The notes under the pieces: generated by a model
The model's input: only the letters and a program-made list of their open reading frames with translations
What the model was told of the DNA's origin: nothing
Databases searched by the model: none
Assembly (NCBI GenBank): GCA_034769895.1
Contig: CM068367.1
Location: 349,495,111 to 349,559,110, forward strand
DNA: 64,000 nt
Direction of reading: 5' to 3'
Source: Magicicada septendecula
Lineage: Eukaryota; Arthropoda; Insecta; Hemiptera; Cicadidae
Made by a program: the position numbers and the translations under genes
Shown here: positions 10,577 through 22,000 of the stretch, one piece after another
How positions within the stretch are numbered: the first letter of the stretch is position 1
Layout: each line of letters opens with the position of its first letter

Positions 10577-11593
10577 GGCGAGGCTGCTGACAAAATTTTC
10601 CACCTGACGCGGCTGTTTGGCTTCCGCGTCCGGGTGGAAACCAGTCGACCCCAGGGCAAGCTTGCGCAGTGCCACCGGTGCCAGAGGTTCGGCCATCACA
10701 CCGACGTCTGCCGCAATGCCCCGGCCTGTCTACGTTGTTCTCTGGGACATTCAACCCAGGCCTGCACTGTGGCAGACAAAACCAAATTTCGCTGTATTAA
10801 TTGTGGCCAAGGCCACGCAGCGAGTAACGTAAACTGCCCGGTCTATAAGGCGGAGCTCCTGCGGAAGCAAAAGCCGCAGGGGCCCCTCCCGAAGCCACGG
10901 CAGCCAGCTATGCAGCCCCAACCTAGACAGCCTAAAATGCAGGCTAGGCCTCAACCTCAGGCACAACCGGCACGGCGCGCGCCCTCTCCGGCTCCACCTC
11001 CAGCCCCTGCAAAGGCAAACAAACGTACCGCGTCTCCTTCCGCAGCAGAGACACGCCCAGTAGCCGTCATCTCGGTTTTGGAGCCGGAGATTGAACCCTC
11101 CACCTCCGCGGAACCTCCTACTCCCGCCTCTGTACCAGAGGCAGCCTCGCCTCCCTTGCCACCTCCGCGATTTCCGCGAGCAGGCATAACAAAACCCAAG
11201 AACAAAGGGATAACCACACCGGATGCTCGGCCCCGAGCTCCTGCCGGCCCTCAGCCCAAGAAAAGTCCTGCTTCCCGGTATAAGTCCGACGAAGCGCAAC
11301 AGCGTACTTTTCCTGCCGCTGATTCAAAATCGACTGCCCCTGGTCCTGTGGCTTCCACCACGACCCGATCTGCCGTCACACCTGGTCGCTCTTACGCGGC
11401 CTCAGTTTCCAGGCAAACCGCCCAGTCCGTCATTTCCGATGACGCACAGTTCGTCCGCGACTTTCTGTCTGGCTACGACCTCAAGAAAGTCGCATCTACC
11501 TTCAGGTCCATCCGAGACCGCCTGGAAACTGCCGACCCAACTGAGAGATTTATGCTCTTGGTGGAAGCCTGCGAAGTAATAGATCTTCTATGA
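10577..11593 (+). pseudogene. Jockey-type ORF1 (gag-like RNA-binding protein), N-terminally truncated
   Basis: The frame is open from just inside the 5' junction (stop at 10574-10576) and has no upstream start. The first internal ATG is at 10634, so the N-terminal half of the protein is missing. What remains starts in the conserved FGFRVRVET stretch and continues into three zinc knuckles: CHRCQRFGHHTDVC (CX2CX4HX4C), CLRCSLGHSTQAC (CX2CX3HX4C) and CINCGQGHAASNVNC (CX2CX3HX6C). A long proline/alanine/glutamine-rich linker and a short helical C-terminus follow. In this family ORF1 protein binds element RNA and forms the ribonucleoprotein. The stop codon overlaps the ORF2 start in an ATGA (11590-11593), suggesting coupled termination and reinitiation. 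There are no internal stops. Confidence 0.88.
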
Positions 11594-14277
11594 ACCGAGC
11601 CCTTACACGAGATCTCTCGCTCGTAGCCTGGAATGCTAACAACATCGGTTCCAAGCATTCCGACCTTCTTGAATTCCTGGCTCGGTTCAAACCCGACGTA
11701 CTTCTCCTTACTGAAACCCACCTGACCCCGGCGAACCGGTTTCGATTACCAAATTACGTGGTCTATCGGGATGACCGAGTCAGCCAACGAGGAGGCGGCA
11801 CGGCGATCGCGGTGAGGACCTCCATAGGTCATCATCGTGTCGCTTTGCCGCAGCTTACCAACCTAGAGGCCACCGCCATTGAGGTCCACGGAGCTCTTGG
11901 CGGCGTCCTCGTGGTTTCAGCATACAAGCCCCCACGAGCTGAACTTCTTGTTGGCGACCTGGAAGTCATCTTCGATTCCCATCGAAGGGTAATTTTGGCC
12001 GGCGATCTGAATTGCAAGCATCGCGTTTGGAATAGTCGCCTGACTACTCCGAACGGGAGGCGCTTGCTCAGTTTTGTTGAATCGCGCCGGGCGATGGTGT
12101 TTGGTCCAGCGCAACCCACGTTCTTTCCGTCTCAGCCTAACGCGGCTCCCGATGTTCTGGATATCGCGGTGACCCAAGGAGTTCTCTGTCCGGTCGAGGT
12201 ATTCTCACTTACGGAGCTGACATCCGACCACAACCCTATCTTGGTCCACGTCGCTACCCAGCACGCCTATGCACGTTCAGACCAGAAGAAGGTTATCGAT
12301 TGGGATCGCTACGGCCCGGCCTTGTGCCGTCGATTGCCGCCAGCGGCCCCACTCGATTCCGTTCGCCTCCTAGACGAAGCAGTTGCGGGAATCGAAGAGG
12401 CAATCATCTCGGCTATAGGCGTGTCTTCACGTACGCGAGCTGGTTTCACGCCTGGCTACCAACGCATCCCTGAGGAAGTCTCTCTTCTCGCTCGCGAGAG
12501 GAATTACTTCCGGAAACGTTGGCAGAGGACCCGTGATCCGGCCGATAAGGCAGCATACAATCGGCTCACCGGACGACTGCGTGGCAGTCTGAAGGCGTTC
12601 CGACGTAGCTGTTGGGAACTCGACGTGGCCCGAACGGGGGATGCGGACCCGCTAAGTCACCCGTATAGAATACCTACCGCATTGACGGGACGGAGGCGCC
12701 GACCTCCACTTCCCGCCATTGTTGGACCGTTCGGTCGACCCCTGGGTCGCCCGGAGGAGAAGGCCGAGTACTTGGGCTTGTGTTTCGAGCGACAGTTCGC
12801 TCCCAACCCGCCCATGGACTGGGACTTCGACGAATAAATCGAGATGGCTGTGGAAGACTTTCTGTCACTTCCGATCACGACGGAGCCCGAACCCACCTCT
12901 TTGGAAGAGGTCTCAGATCGGCTCGCTGAACTTCAGCCAAGAAAATCTCCAGGCCCGGACGGTGTTACCAACACCGCTCTACGTCTTCTTCCCGAGCCTG
13001 GAGTTCAATTCTTGACTGATTTGTTCAACGCGTGTCTCAGACTGGCCTACTTTCCCAAGAAATGGAGAAAGGCGACGGTTATCGTGATCCCGAAGCCGGG
13101 AAAGGATACCACCCGCTCGGAAAACCTCCGGCCTATCAGCCTACTCTCCGCTACGTCCAAGGTTTTTGAGCGCCTCGTACAGCGTCGTGTACGAGAACAT
13201 CTAACCAACTTTGACGTGCTGGTCCCCGAACAGTTCGGCTTTCGTGTGGGGCATTCGACCACTCATCAACTGATGAGACTGGTGGAAGGCATCACGGAAG
13301 CCGGGTGTCGGAGAGAACGGACCGTTGGCTGTTTCTTGGATGTTGAGAAAGCCTTCGACAGCGTATGGCATGATGGCCTGTTATTCAAACTTAGGGAAGT
13401 CCAGCTCCCGGACTGCTACCTCCATCTGGTTGCTAGCTTTCTGACGGAGAGGACCTTCTGCGTGAGAGTTGGCGATTCAGTCTCTTCCGAGAGGCGAATC
13501 ACAGCCGGCGTCCCTCAAGGTAGTGTTCTAGGCCCCCTTCTGTTCTCGATCTACGTCAACGACGTGCCGAGACAGCCTGGAGTCCAGATGGCCCTCTTCG
13601 CTGACGACACGGCCGTATTTACGGCCGATCGTCATGAGGAAAGGGCCGTCCTAAGACTGCAGCGCCAGCTCGACAAGCTCGTGGACTGGACCGAGAATTG
13701 GAGGGTGCTCCTCAACCCCACCAAGAGTGTAGCCGTCGAATTCTCTAAGCGACGGAAGAACCCCGTTAGGCAACTACGTATCGGCAGAACGTACTTGCGC
13801 TGGTCCAACGAGGTCAAGTACCTCGGCTTACACCTTGACCGTCGGCTCACCTGGCGTACCCACGCACAGACAGTTCTTAAGCGAGCATCCACTCGCCTGT
13901 GCGCACTGTTTCCACTCCTGATCAGCTCAGCCATGACCAGGAAATTGGGCAGGATGATCGTCGGCGCGTATCTGCTGCCGGTCATTACCTACGCCTGCCC
14001 GGTCTGGGGTTACCTCGCCGCAATGCATAAAAAGAAGTTGCAGAGCGTCCTCGACAGGGGGCTTCGGCTAGCGGCCAAAGTCCCCCGTCGCTTCTCATCT
14101 CGCCTTCTAAGGAGAGGACTTGGCGTCCGCTCCTTAGACGACACTTTCAGGCGGCTTGCACGCAAATTTTATGCACGTGCGGCGAGGTTCCCAGACAATC
14201 CTCTAGTGACTGGGCTGGGAAGGTACCGTATACGCCCAGGTGATTCGTGGAAACGCCCTCGGTGTATATTGCGCTAG
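11590..14277 (+). pseudogene. Jockey-type ORF2: AP endonuclease + reverse transcriptase, one in-frame stop
   Basis: The first 415 codons carry an AP-like endonuclease: WNANNIG near residues 14-20, the catalytic-type glutamate in TETHL (E42), GDLNC, and SDHNP near the domain end. After a TAA at 12835-12837 the same frame continues from 12838 to 14277. This part holds the reverse transcriptase: KSPGPDGV, NLRPISLL, LDVEKAFDSVWH (first catalytic Asp), GVPQGSVLGPLLF, and the FADD box in LFADDTAVF. It also has a thumb region with KYLGLHLD and YACPVWGY. The protein nicks target DNA and primes reverse transcription from the nick. The frame is preserved on both sides of the TAA and no frameshift was seen, so one substitution is the only obvious lesion. 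The missing RNase H fits Jockey. Confidence 0.92.
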
Positions 14278-14441
14278 CGTAGGCTAGCACAACAGCCGAG
14301 AATCGGCCTGCTATAGAGCACACGCCCTACTTGGGCAGGGCCACGAGGCAGGAGCTCCAGATGGTAGCTCGGAACTCAGTTCCCGTGCGGTTCGTCTCTG
14401 CGACGCACAACCGCAAAGCCCAGAGCAAAAAAAAAAAAAAA
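14278..14441 (+). other. 3' UTR and poly(A) tail of the Jockey-like element
   Basis: About 149 bases without coding sequence end in a 15-base A tract. The A tract directly abuts the 3' copy of GTTATTAC. Confidence 0.85.
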
Positions 14442-14449
14442 GTTATTAC

Positions 14450-17400
14450 CACTACTGTTACTGTTATTATTATTATTCAAACCTGTATTATTTATAATTT
14501 ATTATTAACACACATTATTTGACGATAAACTTGCAGCAATTGGGATGTCTTATAGGCCTACATTTTCAGGAACGCCAACAATTAACGGCCTGCAGGAATT
14601 AAGTCAACATGTGAGATAACCGCTTCAACATAGGAGGAAGACGACAATGACAAAACCAGGGATTCGTAGCGAGAGGTGTGTGGGAACCTGAGACGTCACT
14701 GTCTAACGAGAAGAAGAACGTTTTCGTTAAGTTATGGTAACCTTTTAATTTAAAATTATTTTGTTAACAGGTAGTCTTCGAACTACTGTTTTAATTATTA
14801 AAAATGTAGGTATCTTATCTACTACGGTTTTTGATATAATATTTATATCACAAATAATAAAAATTGTAAACATCAATAGTAAAGGTAATTAATGCAATTG
14901 CTATTCTTTTACTATACTTAATTAGTACTTAGTGAAATTTACGCAGTGTCGAGGGAAAACTTCTATTTTGGGGCCTCCGGTACAACTGAGCGTATTAAAG
15001 AACTTCTTCCGTTATGCATCAACTGATTTTATCAGCCGCCGTCGGGAAGAAACCGATGTATGAAATCCTCCAGAATGCATCCAACTGCGTAATGCTTATC
15101 AATTTCCCTTATACACAATGCATTTATTTTTGTATGAAATATTAATACAGTAAAAACATGCATCAAAAACGAAACACGAAAGTACAAGAACTCTGCTAAG
15201 TATGAATGGTTTTAATTTGGAAACGGTGGAAACAAGTTAGTGAAAGAGTTTTATTTTTGCACTCAAGAATACTTTACAAATCATTAACTATTATCAAACT
15301 TCCTCCTTCTCCGTTACAAAATAATAAGTGTCCTCTGTAAGTCAGCTAATTGGTACGCAAATCTAAAATTATCCTGCACACTTGAAAACTAGAAAAAAGT
15401 TTAAAAACAGTGTGAAATCTAAATACATAGTAGCCTATTAAGCTGATAACTGATAAAAAGGGCATTTGATTAAGACAAGGAAGCTCTTATCAGTGCAAGG
15501 TTTATCGGTAGTAGAGATGATCTTTGCCATAACCCACTCGGCGAAATCTAAGTTTTTCTATAACACCCGAGTATGTGTTTAGTGGTTGACAATAAAGTTC
15601 AGTCACAGACCGCGTGAATTTCAATTTCATCGAGGTAACTGAATGAACAGCAAACGTTCGACCGCATGCCCTCCTTGTGATGATATGACGCCCGAAACTA
15701 TAACCGTAGCATAACATACTCTCGTTTTTATCACTCACACAACACGATATACACTGCATTACAAAATACAGTGTCAATAATTAATTGTAGGTAGAGTTCA
15801 GTTCAACACGTGGTTTTACATAAGTCTCACCGTCCAGTTGCGTACTGTTTATTTCCAAATCATGGTATACCACGTGGATGTTCAACCCGTAGATCGCGGT
15901 CGACCGGTGTAACTTCGTAAGGCGATCTCCTTTTTTCGAACCTAGAATACGAGAGTTTCCATTTCTTCTACAATGAACTGCACTTGAAGTAACTCTGATG
16001 GACCGTACGAATTAATAAGAATTTCCATTATGAATACTGGAAAAAGGTAGTAGTAATAGTACAGAACTGTGCTATCGGATGTCCACGTTTCTGTAAGATT
16101 GTCTCTGACACAATACTCGTTAGAATTAAAAACAAAGTGCTGAAGAGATAGAATAAAAGCCAGTCATTCAATTAAAATTGTATTTACAATTTTTGAATGT
16201 TTTATACTCTATTTTAAACAAATTATTTTGACTTTTTTAGCGTTAAAATAGCCTTAATTTAACGTTAAGGTCAGTTTCAGGAATAATAAAAGTAGTAAAT
16301 CTTATCTTCGGATCAGTAGGCCCTATATGAAGTTACCTAAAGCACAAAATGTTTTGAGCACTTATGGTACACGGGTTACTGTACTGTATATCACGCTAAC
16401 TGTATTCATGCTAATTTCAATCATTAAGTCTTTGGTACAACTCGTCTGTTTACTAAAAACGATTACCAGTAGTAACCGACAAGATCGCTCACATCTTGGT
16501 AGGTAATCAGCTGAATAATTTTAAACATATTTCTAGTAAATTATTACCATAAAGCGAAAATACTGACTCTTATGAAATTTAAATATATTGAAATCGGCCT
16601 TTCGGCATGTGATGCATATATTTCATTGGTGTGACACAAATAGAATATATTTCATAGGTGTAATTTTTACGCTGATCACGTTTCCAGCACGCAGCACCTT
16701 GTTGAATTTATTTTACAAGTTTCTTTTATTCTTGTGCAGTAAACGACCTACGCCGAAGTACGTTTCAGAAATACTAAATGCCGCCGCCACACAAAAGTCG
16801 ACACGCGTGTTTGATTTTTGTTTACGTTTACCATTATGAACGAACGAAACTTCACCCCGATCGTTTAATTTGAATACACAGTTGATGTCACATGAGTGGG
16901 CCTATTCTTACAACGATAAGAGAAGAATTACTCCGTGTGTATTCGTGAAAAGTAGGGTGCGGTATGATAAGATTAATCTGTCAGATACCGGAGAGCGGCG
17001 AGAAAGCTAGGTCACGCATTCGGCTTTAATAAAACAGCGCCTGTTTTTTAAGCAACGTTCGTCCTGGAACACTGCGCTGGCGTATTTACATTAATTCTTA
17101 TTCGTTATGAAGTTAAGCCCCTTCTCTAAAATACGCTCACCCTATCAGTGTACAATATACACGTACAGATCGATACAATAATTATTTATATCGGTAACTT
17201 GTCAACGTTAGGTCAAGGGTTCTGCGGAAACGGAACTCATTTACATACTTTTACAACGCACGCTTAAAATGCCTTTACACCCAGTGTAGAAGTATAAAGG
17301 GGTCGCAAGAAACGACAGCAAAATTTTAACAAAATGAAAGTAGAAACATAATGACTTGAGTCGAGAGAGGAAGGGCTGATATGCATTAACCCTCTTTATA

Positions 17401-18190
17401 ATAAACCTCTGACATTCTCGTTTCTACTGTGTGAGCTCGAGTGTGTCACGGTTTTCAAATACATTTTTCAAAGCCAAAAGTGCGACGACACAAATCCTCG
17501 CTTGTCGTTAACCGTCCCCCACATTTCAAAATAAATAAATAAATAAATAAAATCACCACTTTTGTGAAGAGCTGTAACTTATCACAGAAACTATACGGAC
17601 ATTGTACAACGTAACCGTAAAACAGCAGTAGTATGTTTATACTGCCATTATGAACTACGCACACCACTGCGCAACGTTACTGCTCTTTTTTGTTGTTACA
17701 ACTATCAATAGGCTCTCTGACGACGCTACAGAAACAGCAAGCGTTAACGTCCTTAAATAAACAACGCATTGACAGGCGAGTTATAAACCCACTTTACAAA
17801 ACCGAAAATTAAAAATGCATTACTTAGTCCTTTATAAAGGAAACCTTGAAATCACTTGTTACTTAGGGACACTTAAAACCTGAAACTTAGTGATATATTT
17901 TTATATTGCAGTTATTGGCAAGTGCGTGCCCAGCTTTTGAAGATAAATGTGTATTCAACTGACAACCATAACACAGTGTAATAATGAGAAAAAATAATCG
18001 CATGATACACGCTTACGTATTTAACAGAATATTACAAAAATATTTCAATTTGCTCGTGTGTAATGACGGAAGTTACTGGTTACACAGGATGCACGTTCTA
18101 AGCTGATCGAAGAGAATATGGCGATTAAACAAAACACAAATGAGCTGACACGAAACTAAATGAGATGCGAATACCGCGGTACCCATTGTT
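14450..18190. other. No gene recognised
   Basis: AT-rich sequence with normal CpG content. A short (AAAT)n tract lies at about 17528-17552. Open stretches of up to about 90 codons show no domain. No inverted terminal structure was noticed. Confidence 0.5.
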
Positions 18191-19048
18191 ATGAAGAGTG
18201 TCATGAGGGGAAAGAAAAGAGGCATTCAGTGGGGTTTGACTAATCATTTGAAAGATCTTGCTTTCGCAGACGATATCTGCTTACTCTCGCAGACATACAA
18301 TGGTATGGAAGGGAAACTGAAAGATCTCGAAAAAGAAGCCAGAATGGCTGGACTCAGGATAAACGCTTCAAAACAAAACTAATAAAAATGAACACAAAAG
18401 GTCATAAGGTACTGAACGTGCAAGAAGAAAACATAGAAGAAATAGCAGTCACTTACCTTGGTAGTGTGATTATAAAAGAAAAAGGAGCAGTTGCAGATGC
18501 TAAAACAAGAATTCCCAAAGCTAATGCGGCCTTTATACAACTCTACCCAGTGTGGAAATCAAGAGAAATATCAACTGCAACAAAGCTACACATCTCCAGG
18601 ACCAATGTCAAAGTTGTTTTGTTGTATGGGAGCATGACTTGGAAAGTCGCAATGGAAATTACCAAGTGTCTGCAGGTCTTCATCAATAGGTGCCTGAGGA
18701 AAATACTTCAAATTTTCAAACATTGTTTCAAATGAAGATCTCTGGAGGAGGACAAACGAGGAACCCATTGCTACCCAGACCAAATGGAGAAAATGGATGT
18801 GGGTTGGCAACCAAATGCAACTGAGCGACAAGCCCTCTTTTGGAACCCTCAGGGAAGAAGAACACAAGGAAGACCAAGAATCTCGTGTACGAGAACTGTC
18901 GAGATGGAAGCATAAAAGGAGGGGAAGTCCTTTGGAGAGCTCAGAGTCCTCGCCCAAAATAGAGTCCGTTGGCGTAGCTTCGTCGAGGCCCTATGCTCTG
19001 CAGAGAGCGACAAGACTTGGTGGAGGTGGCAGTGGCAGCAGTACACAA
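18191..19048 (+). pseudogene. RTE/BovB-like reverse transcriptase, C-terminal half, decayed
   Basis: The piece begins with RGIQWGLTNHLKDL and the catalytic LAFADDICLLSQ box. LEKEARMAGLRINASK and, after a stop near 18380, TYLGSVIIKEKGAVAD follow. Next come KANAAFIQLYPVWKSREIS and the thumb signature VVLLYGSMTWKV. After another frameshift (about 18725) SNEDLWRRTNEEP and WRKWMWVG are readable. The end of the protein, NRVRWRSFVEALCSAE, is found around 18960-19010 in yet another frame. This is the standard order at the end of RTE-type ORF2. The endonuclease and the first half of the RT are missing, and several frameshifts make it inactive. The preserved FADD shows that it was once a functional polymerase. 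Confidence 0.82.
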
Positions 19049-22000
19049 TAGAACAAAAGTAGTTAGAAGGTGCGCACAGGTAACTTGGATGGATAAGGAT
19101 GGCTTCCAAGACAGATACTGCAGTGATCATCGATAGATACGAGCCGAGAAGGGAGATCAAGGAACAGAACGTTAAAACGGCTATGAATACCAGGAATCTA
19201 AAGGTGACTGGAGATATAGAAGAGGATGTAAGAAGTGTAATCGTAAGGTGTAGTCAGTACGTATTATAAAGAAAAACAAAAAATTGTATTAAATACCATG
19301 GAGATTATTAACGAATATCAGTGAAGCCCCCTTCAAAATGATTTGATTACCAACCCTTCATTGCATCCGCGTCTTCAAGTTGCACTCGCAACCTAATAGT
19401 GCTAAAATGAATCTTTATAAAGACGTATAACCACCCTTGTTATTTGATACGTTCTGCTACCCACAATACGAAAGAAAATTAATGTCGTAGAGTATCATAC
19501 CTGACAAGAAATGTATCATATTACGTTACAGTAAAAGCGACTCGACTCGCTACTTCATAACGGGAAATTACAGTCACGTCTTGAGATTTATCAGACAAAA
19601 CGACGCGCTCGATGTTCGACAGTCTGGTATTCAATCTTTGGCACTATTTATCTAATAAAATAATAACACCATTTTAATTAAAACACTTGTGTCCACCATC
19701 AAGTGTTCGCTCCCAATTGTTTCCAATCTTTGGCGAGATACTTATGTGGATATCACGAGAACTGACAAATAACAATGTTCAGCGTGACTTCATGGCCGCC
19801 ATTAACACGTAAGTAGCGCTCAAACAATAACACATTCTCGTTATCATCGTGGAAAGAAATCGGCGTGAAATTCAAAAGATAGTATACAAATTTCGTGTAG
19901 ACAATTTTTTTTCTTTTTTTTTTTAATCTCCTGAAATTATAAAATTACAGATAACTCACTTTTCACAAACCAACCAATTAACGTATGGACAGATACGGTG
20001 TAAAATGGATGGTAGAATTATTTGGTGGCTCATCTTGAGAGACGGTCCTTCTCAACGTGCCTGTATCCACTGCGCCACATACGAGTAGCCTGTAGGACTA
20101 TGTACGCCAAACATTTAGCTAACGTACGCACAACCGTTACGACTAAGCGTGTACTATCACACCTACGTCTGTTACTGTCACAAACATGACATTGTTAACA
20201 GACCATTTCTGTGTTGACAGCTTAGTACAGATCAATAGTTACACTATGCAGTTCGTCGTGAATACAAATTTATCATCGTCGATCTTATTATCATCAAATA
20301 TTACTCTCAATAATAAGCAGCTACCTCAAGATATCTATTACTATTTGATAATTATTGCATGGCAAAAGTGAAACAAACGCCAGCGAATTTTTCTATGGGT
20401 TGTTATCAAGTCGTAAGTGTAAAAATATTCATTCGTATTTCTAGTTGTTATATTCACGTAAGGTACCAACCAAATCATTCGGGCTGCTACGTTCTTTAGT
20501 GTTTGTCATTTTTGTAAAACGTTTCAGCCTAGCATGAACACGAACGTTAAATTATCACAATACTTTAGTTACGATATTTTCTCAACAATCCAGGCAAAAA
20601 AGTGTTTCAACAGAATCAAGCATTGGCAACATAACCGTAACTACATCGCGCTACAATTACCAGAGCTAGTCGATATTTAATTATAGTTCTACAATAGTCA
20701 CTGTTCGGTATCTCCTCTGCTTCCATACCATCCAACAATTATGACCTTGAATGAAAAGAAACCGTTTTATGTTAATGTCTGGAATAAAAGGCAGACAACA
20801 AAGCAAGAAGAATGAGGTTACCGGTGATTGATAAGTCTTATACAAGCGGGATTCAATACTGCAGGTCGTCTGCCACAGCTGAAAGGAAAACAGGAAGAAC
20901 CGGCTCGCGACGGCTAGCGAAATCACGCTATTATTGCTGCGAAAACCAGTCTACAATCAATGCAACTAGTTCACAACGCTGTTTGTAAAACGAGCATGTT
21001 GGTTCGCCTTCGGTTCGTGCTATCAGTTCGCAATTACCACACACTAATCTAGTAAATTATACATTACCGCTTACACAAACGATCAACACCTGTGCGATGA
21101 TTATTACATCTAGCATTCCTGTAAGCGCTATACTATTTCGACGTTATTAACTGCAACGCCCAAAATATCGAATCCTCTGGATAAAAAGCGCCACTGTCAG
21201 GGTACTTGTTTCTACCACGAAAAAACAGATAAAACTGTGAAAAACAATGTTATATAATTTCACGAGACGGCCCATATATCCGCGCATTGCATTGTCTAGA
21301 TGCCATCCGACTTTAATATTTTTATGGCCAGAATGGCCGTGATAGCTACACAAGTCCTGACAAAAAACTGTTCTCCTTGTTCATTACAGATGTATCATAC
21401 TTTTCACTACCCAGTTCATTACACTCAATTTATTTACTGTTACACCAATACTTTGCTGGTACCTGATTGATTTGTTTTTAACGCTTTGCTACTCCGTACT
21501 TTTCATCAAAATCTTTAACTATACTCAATGGATTGACATAAGTGATACACAAAATGTAAATCTTGTCAAAGTTATACAATTTTGGCGACAAAATTCAGAG
21601 TAGTGGTTCCTTTGTATCATCCAGTGGTAACAAGTTTTTATATAAGCTGAGTGAACCAACTGTAGCCCATCGACCGGGCCTGTGCTTCAGGATTCATTTC
21701 TTTAGGCCTAAGTAGTCTTTAATCATGCATTCGTCAGAATGTACACAACTTGAACTACGAAAATGTAATTTTAAATACCCAAAATCGCCACAAGAAGCGC
21801 GACAAAACGTAAATCAATCTAGACAACGCACGCCGACAACTCATGTCAAATGTATTTTTGTGCTGCAAAGGTCAACCGTGTGGCGTAACTTGACGTGGGC
21901 AATGGAGCGGCATACTTGGGGTCCGGCCAGCACTATAGTCTACAGCCTTGACTGACAGCTCAGGTATCGTCGGGTTCTTCCATTATACAATCGGTTCTCT

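Larger units (their letters stand above)
10571..14441 (+). mobile_element. Jockey-like non-LTR retrotransposon, 5'-truncated, with poly(A)
   Basis: Two overlapping reading frames (zinc-knuckle ORF1, then endonuclease plus reverse transcriptase ORF2) are followed by about 149 bases of 3' UTR and a 15-base A tract (14427-14441). The 8-base word GTTATTAC follows the A tract (14442-14449) and also precedes the 5' end (10563-10570), fitting a target-site duplication. The element is much richer in GC than its surroundings. No RNase H domain follows the reverse transcriptase, and there are no LTRs. Gene order, the zinc knuckles and the RT motifs fit the Jockey clade. The exact 5' junction is uncertain by a few bases because the target is repetitive. 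Confidence 0.92.

Noticed and set aside
10751-11327. Minus-strand frames of up to 182 codons rich in Arg, Gly and Leu
   Set aside because: They are antisense shadows of the GC- and proline-rich ORF1 of the Jockey-like element.
11832-13985. Antisense frames of 63-117 codons
   Set aside because: They are shadows of the ORF2 endonuclease and reverse-transcriptase coding sequence.
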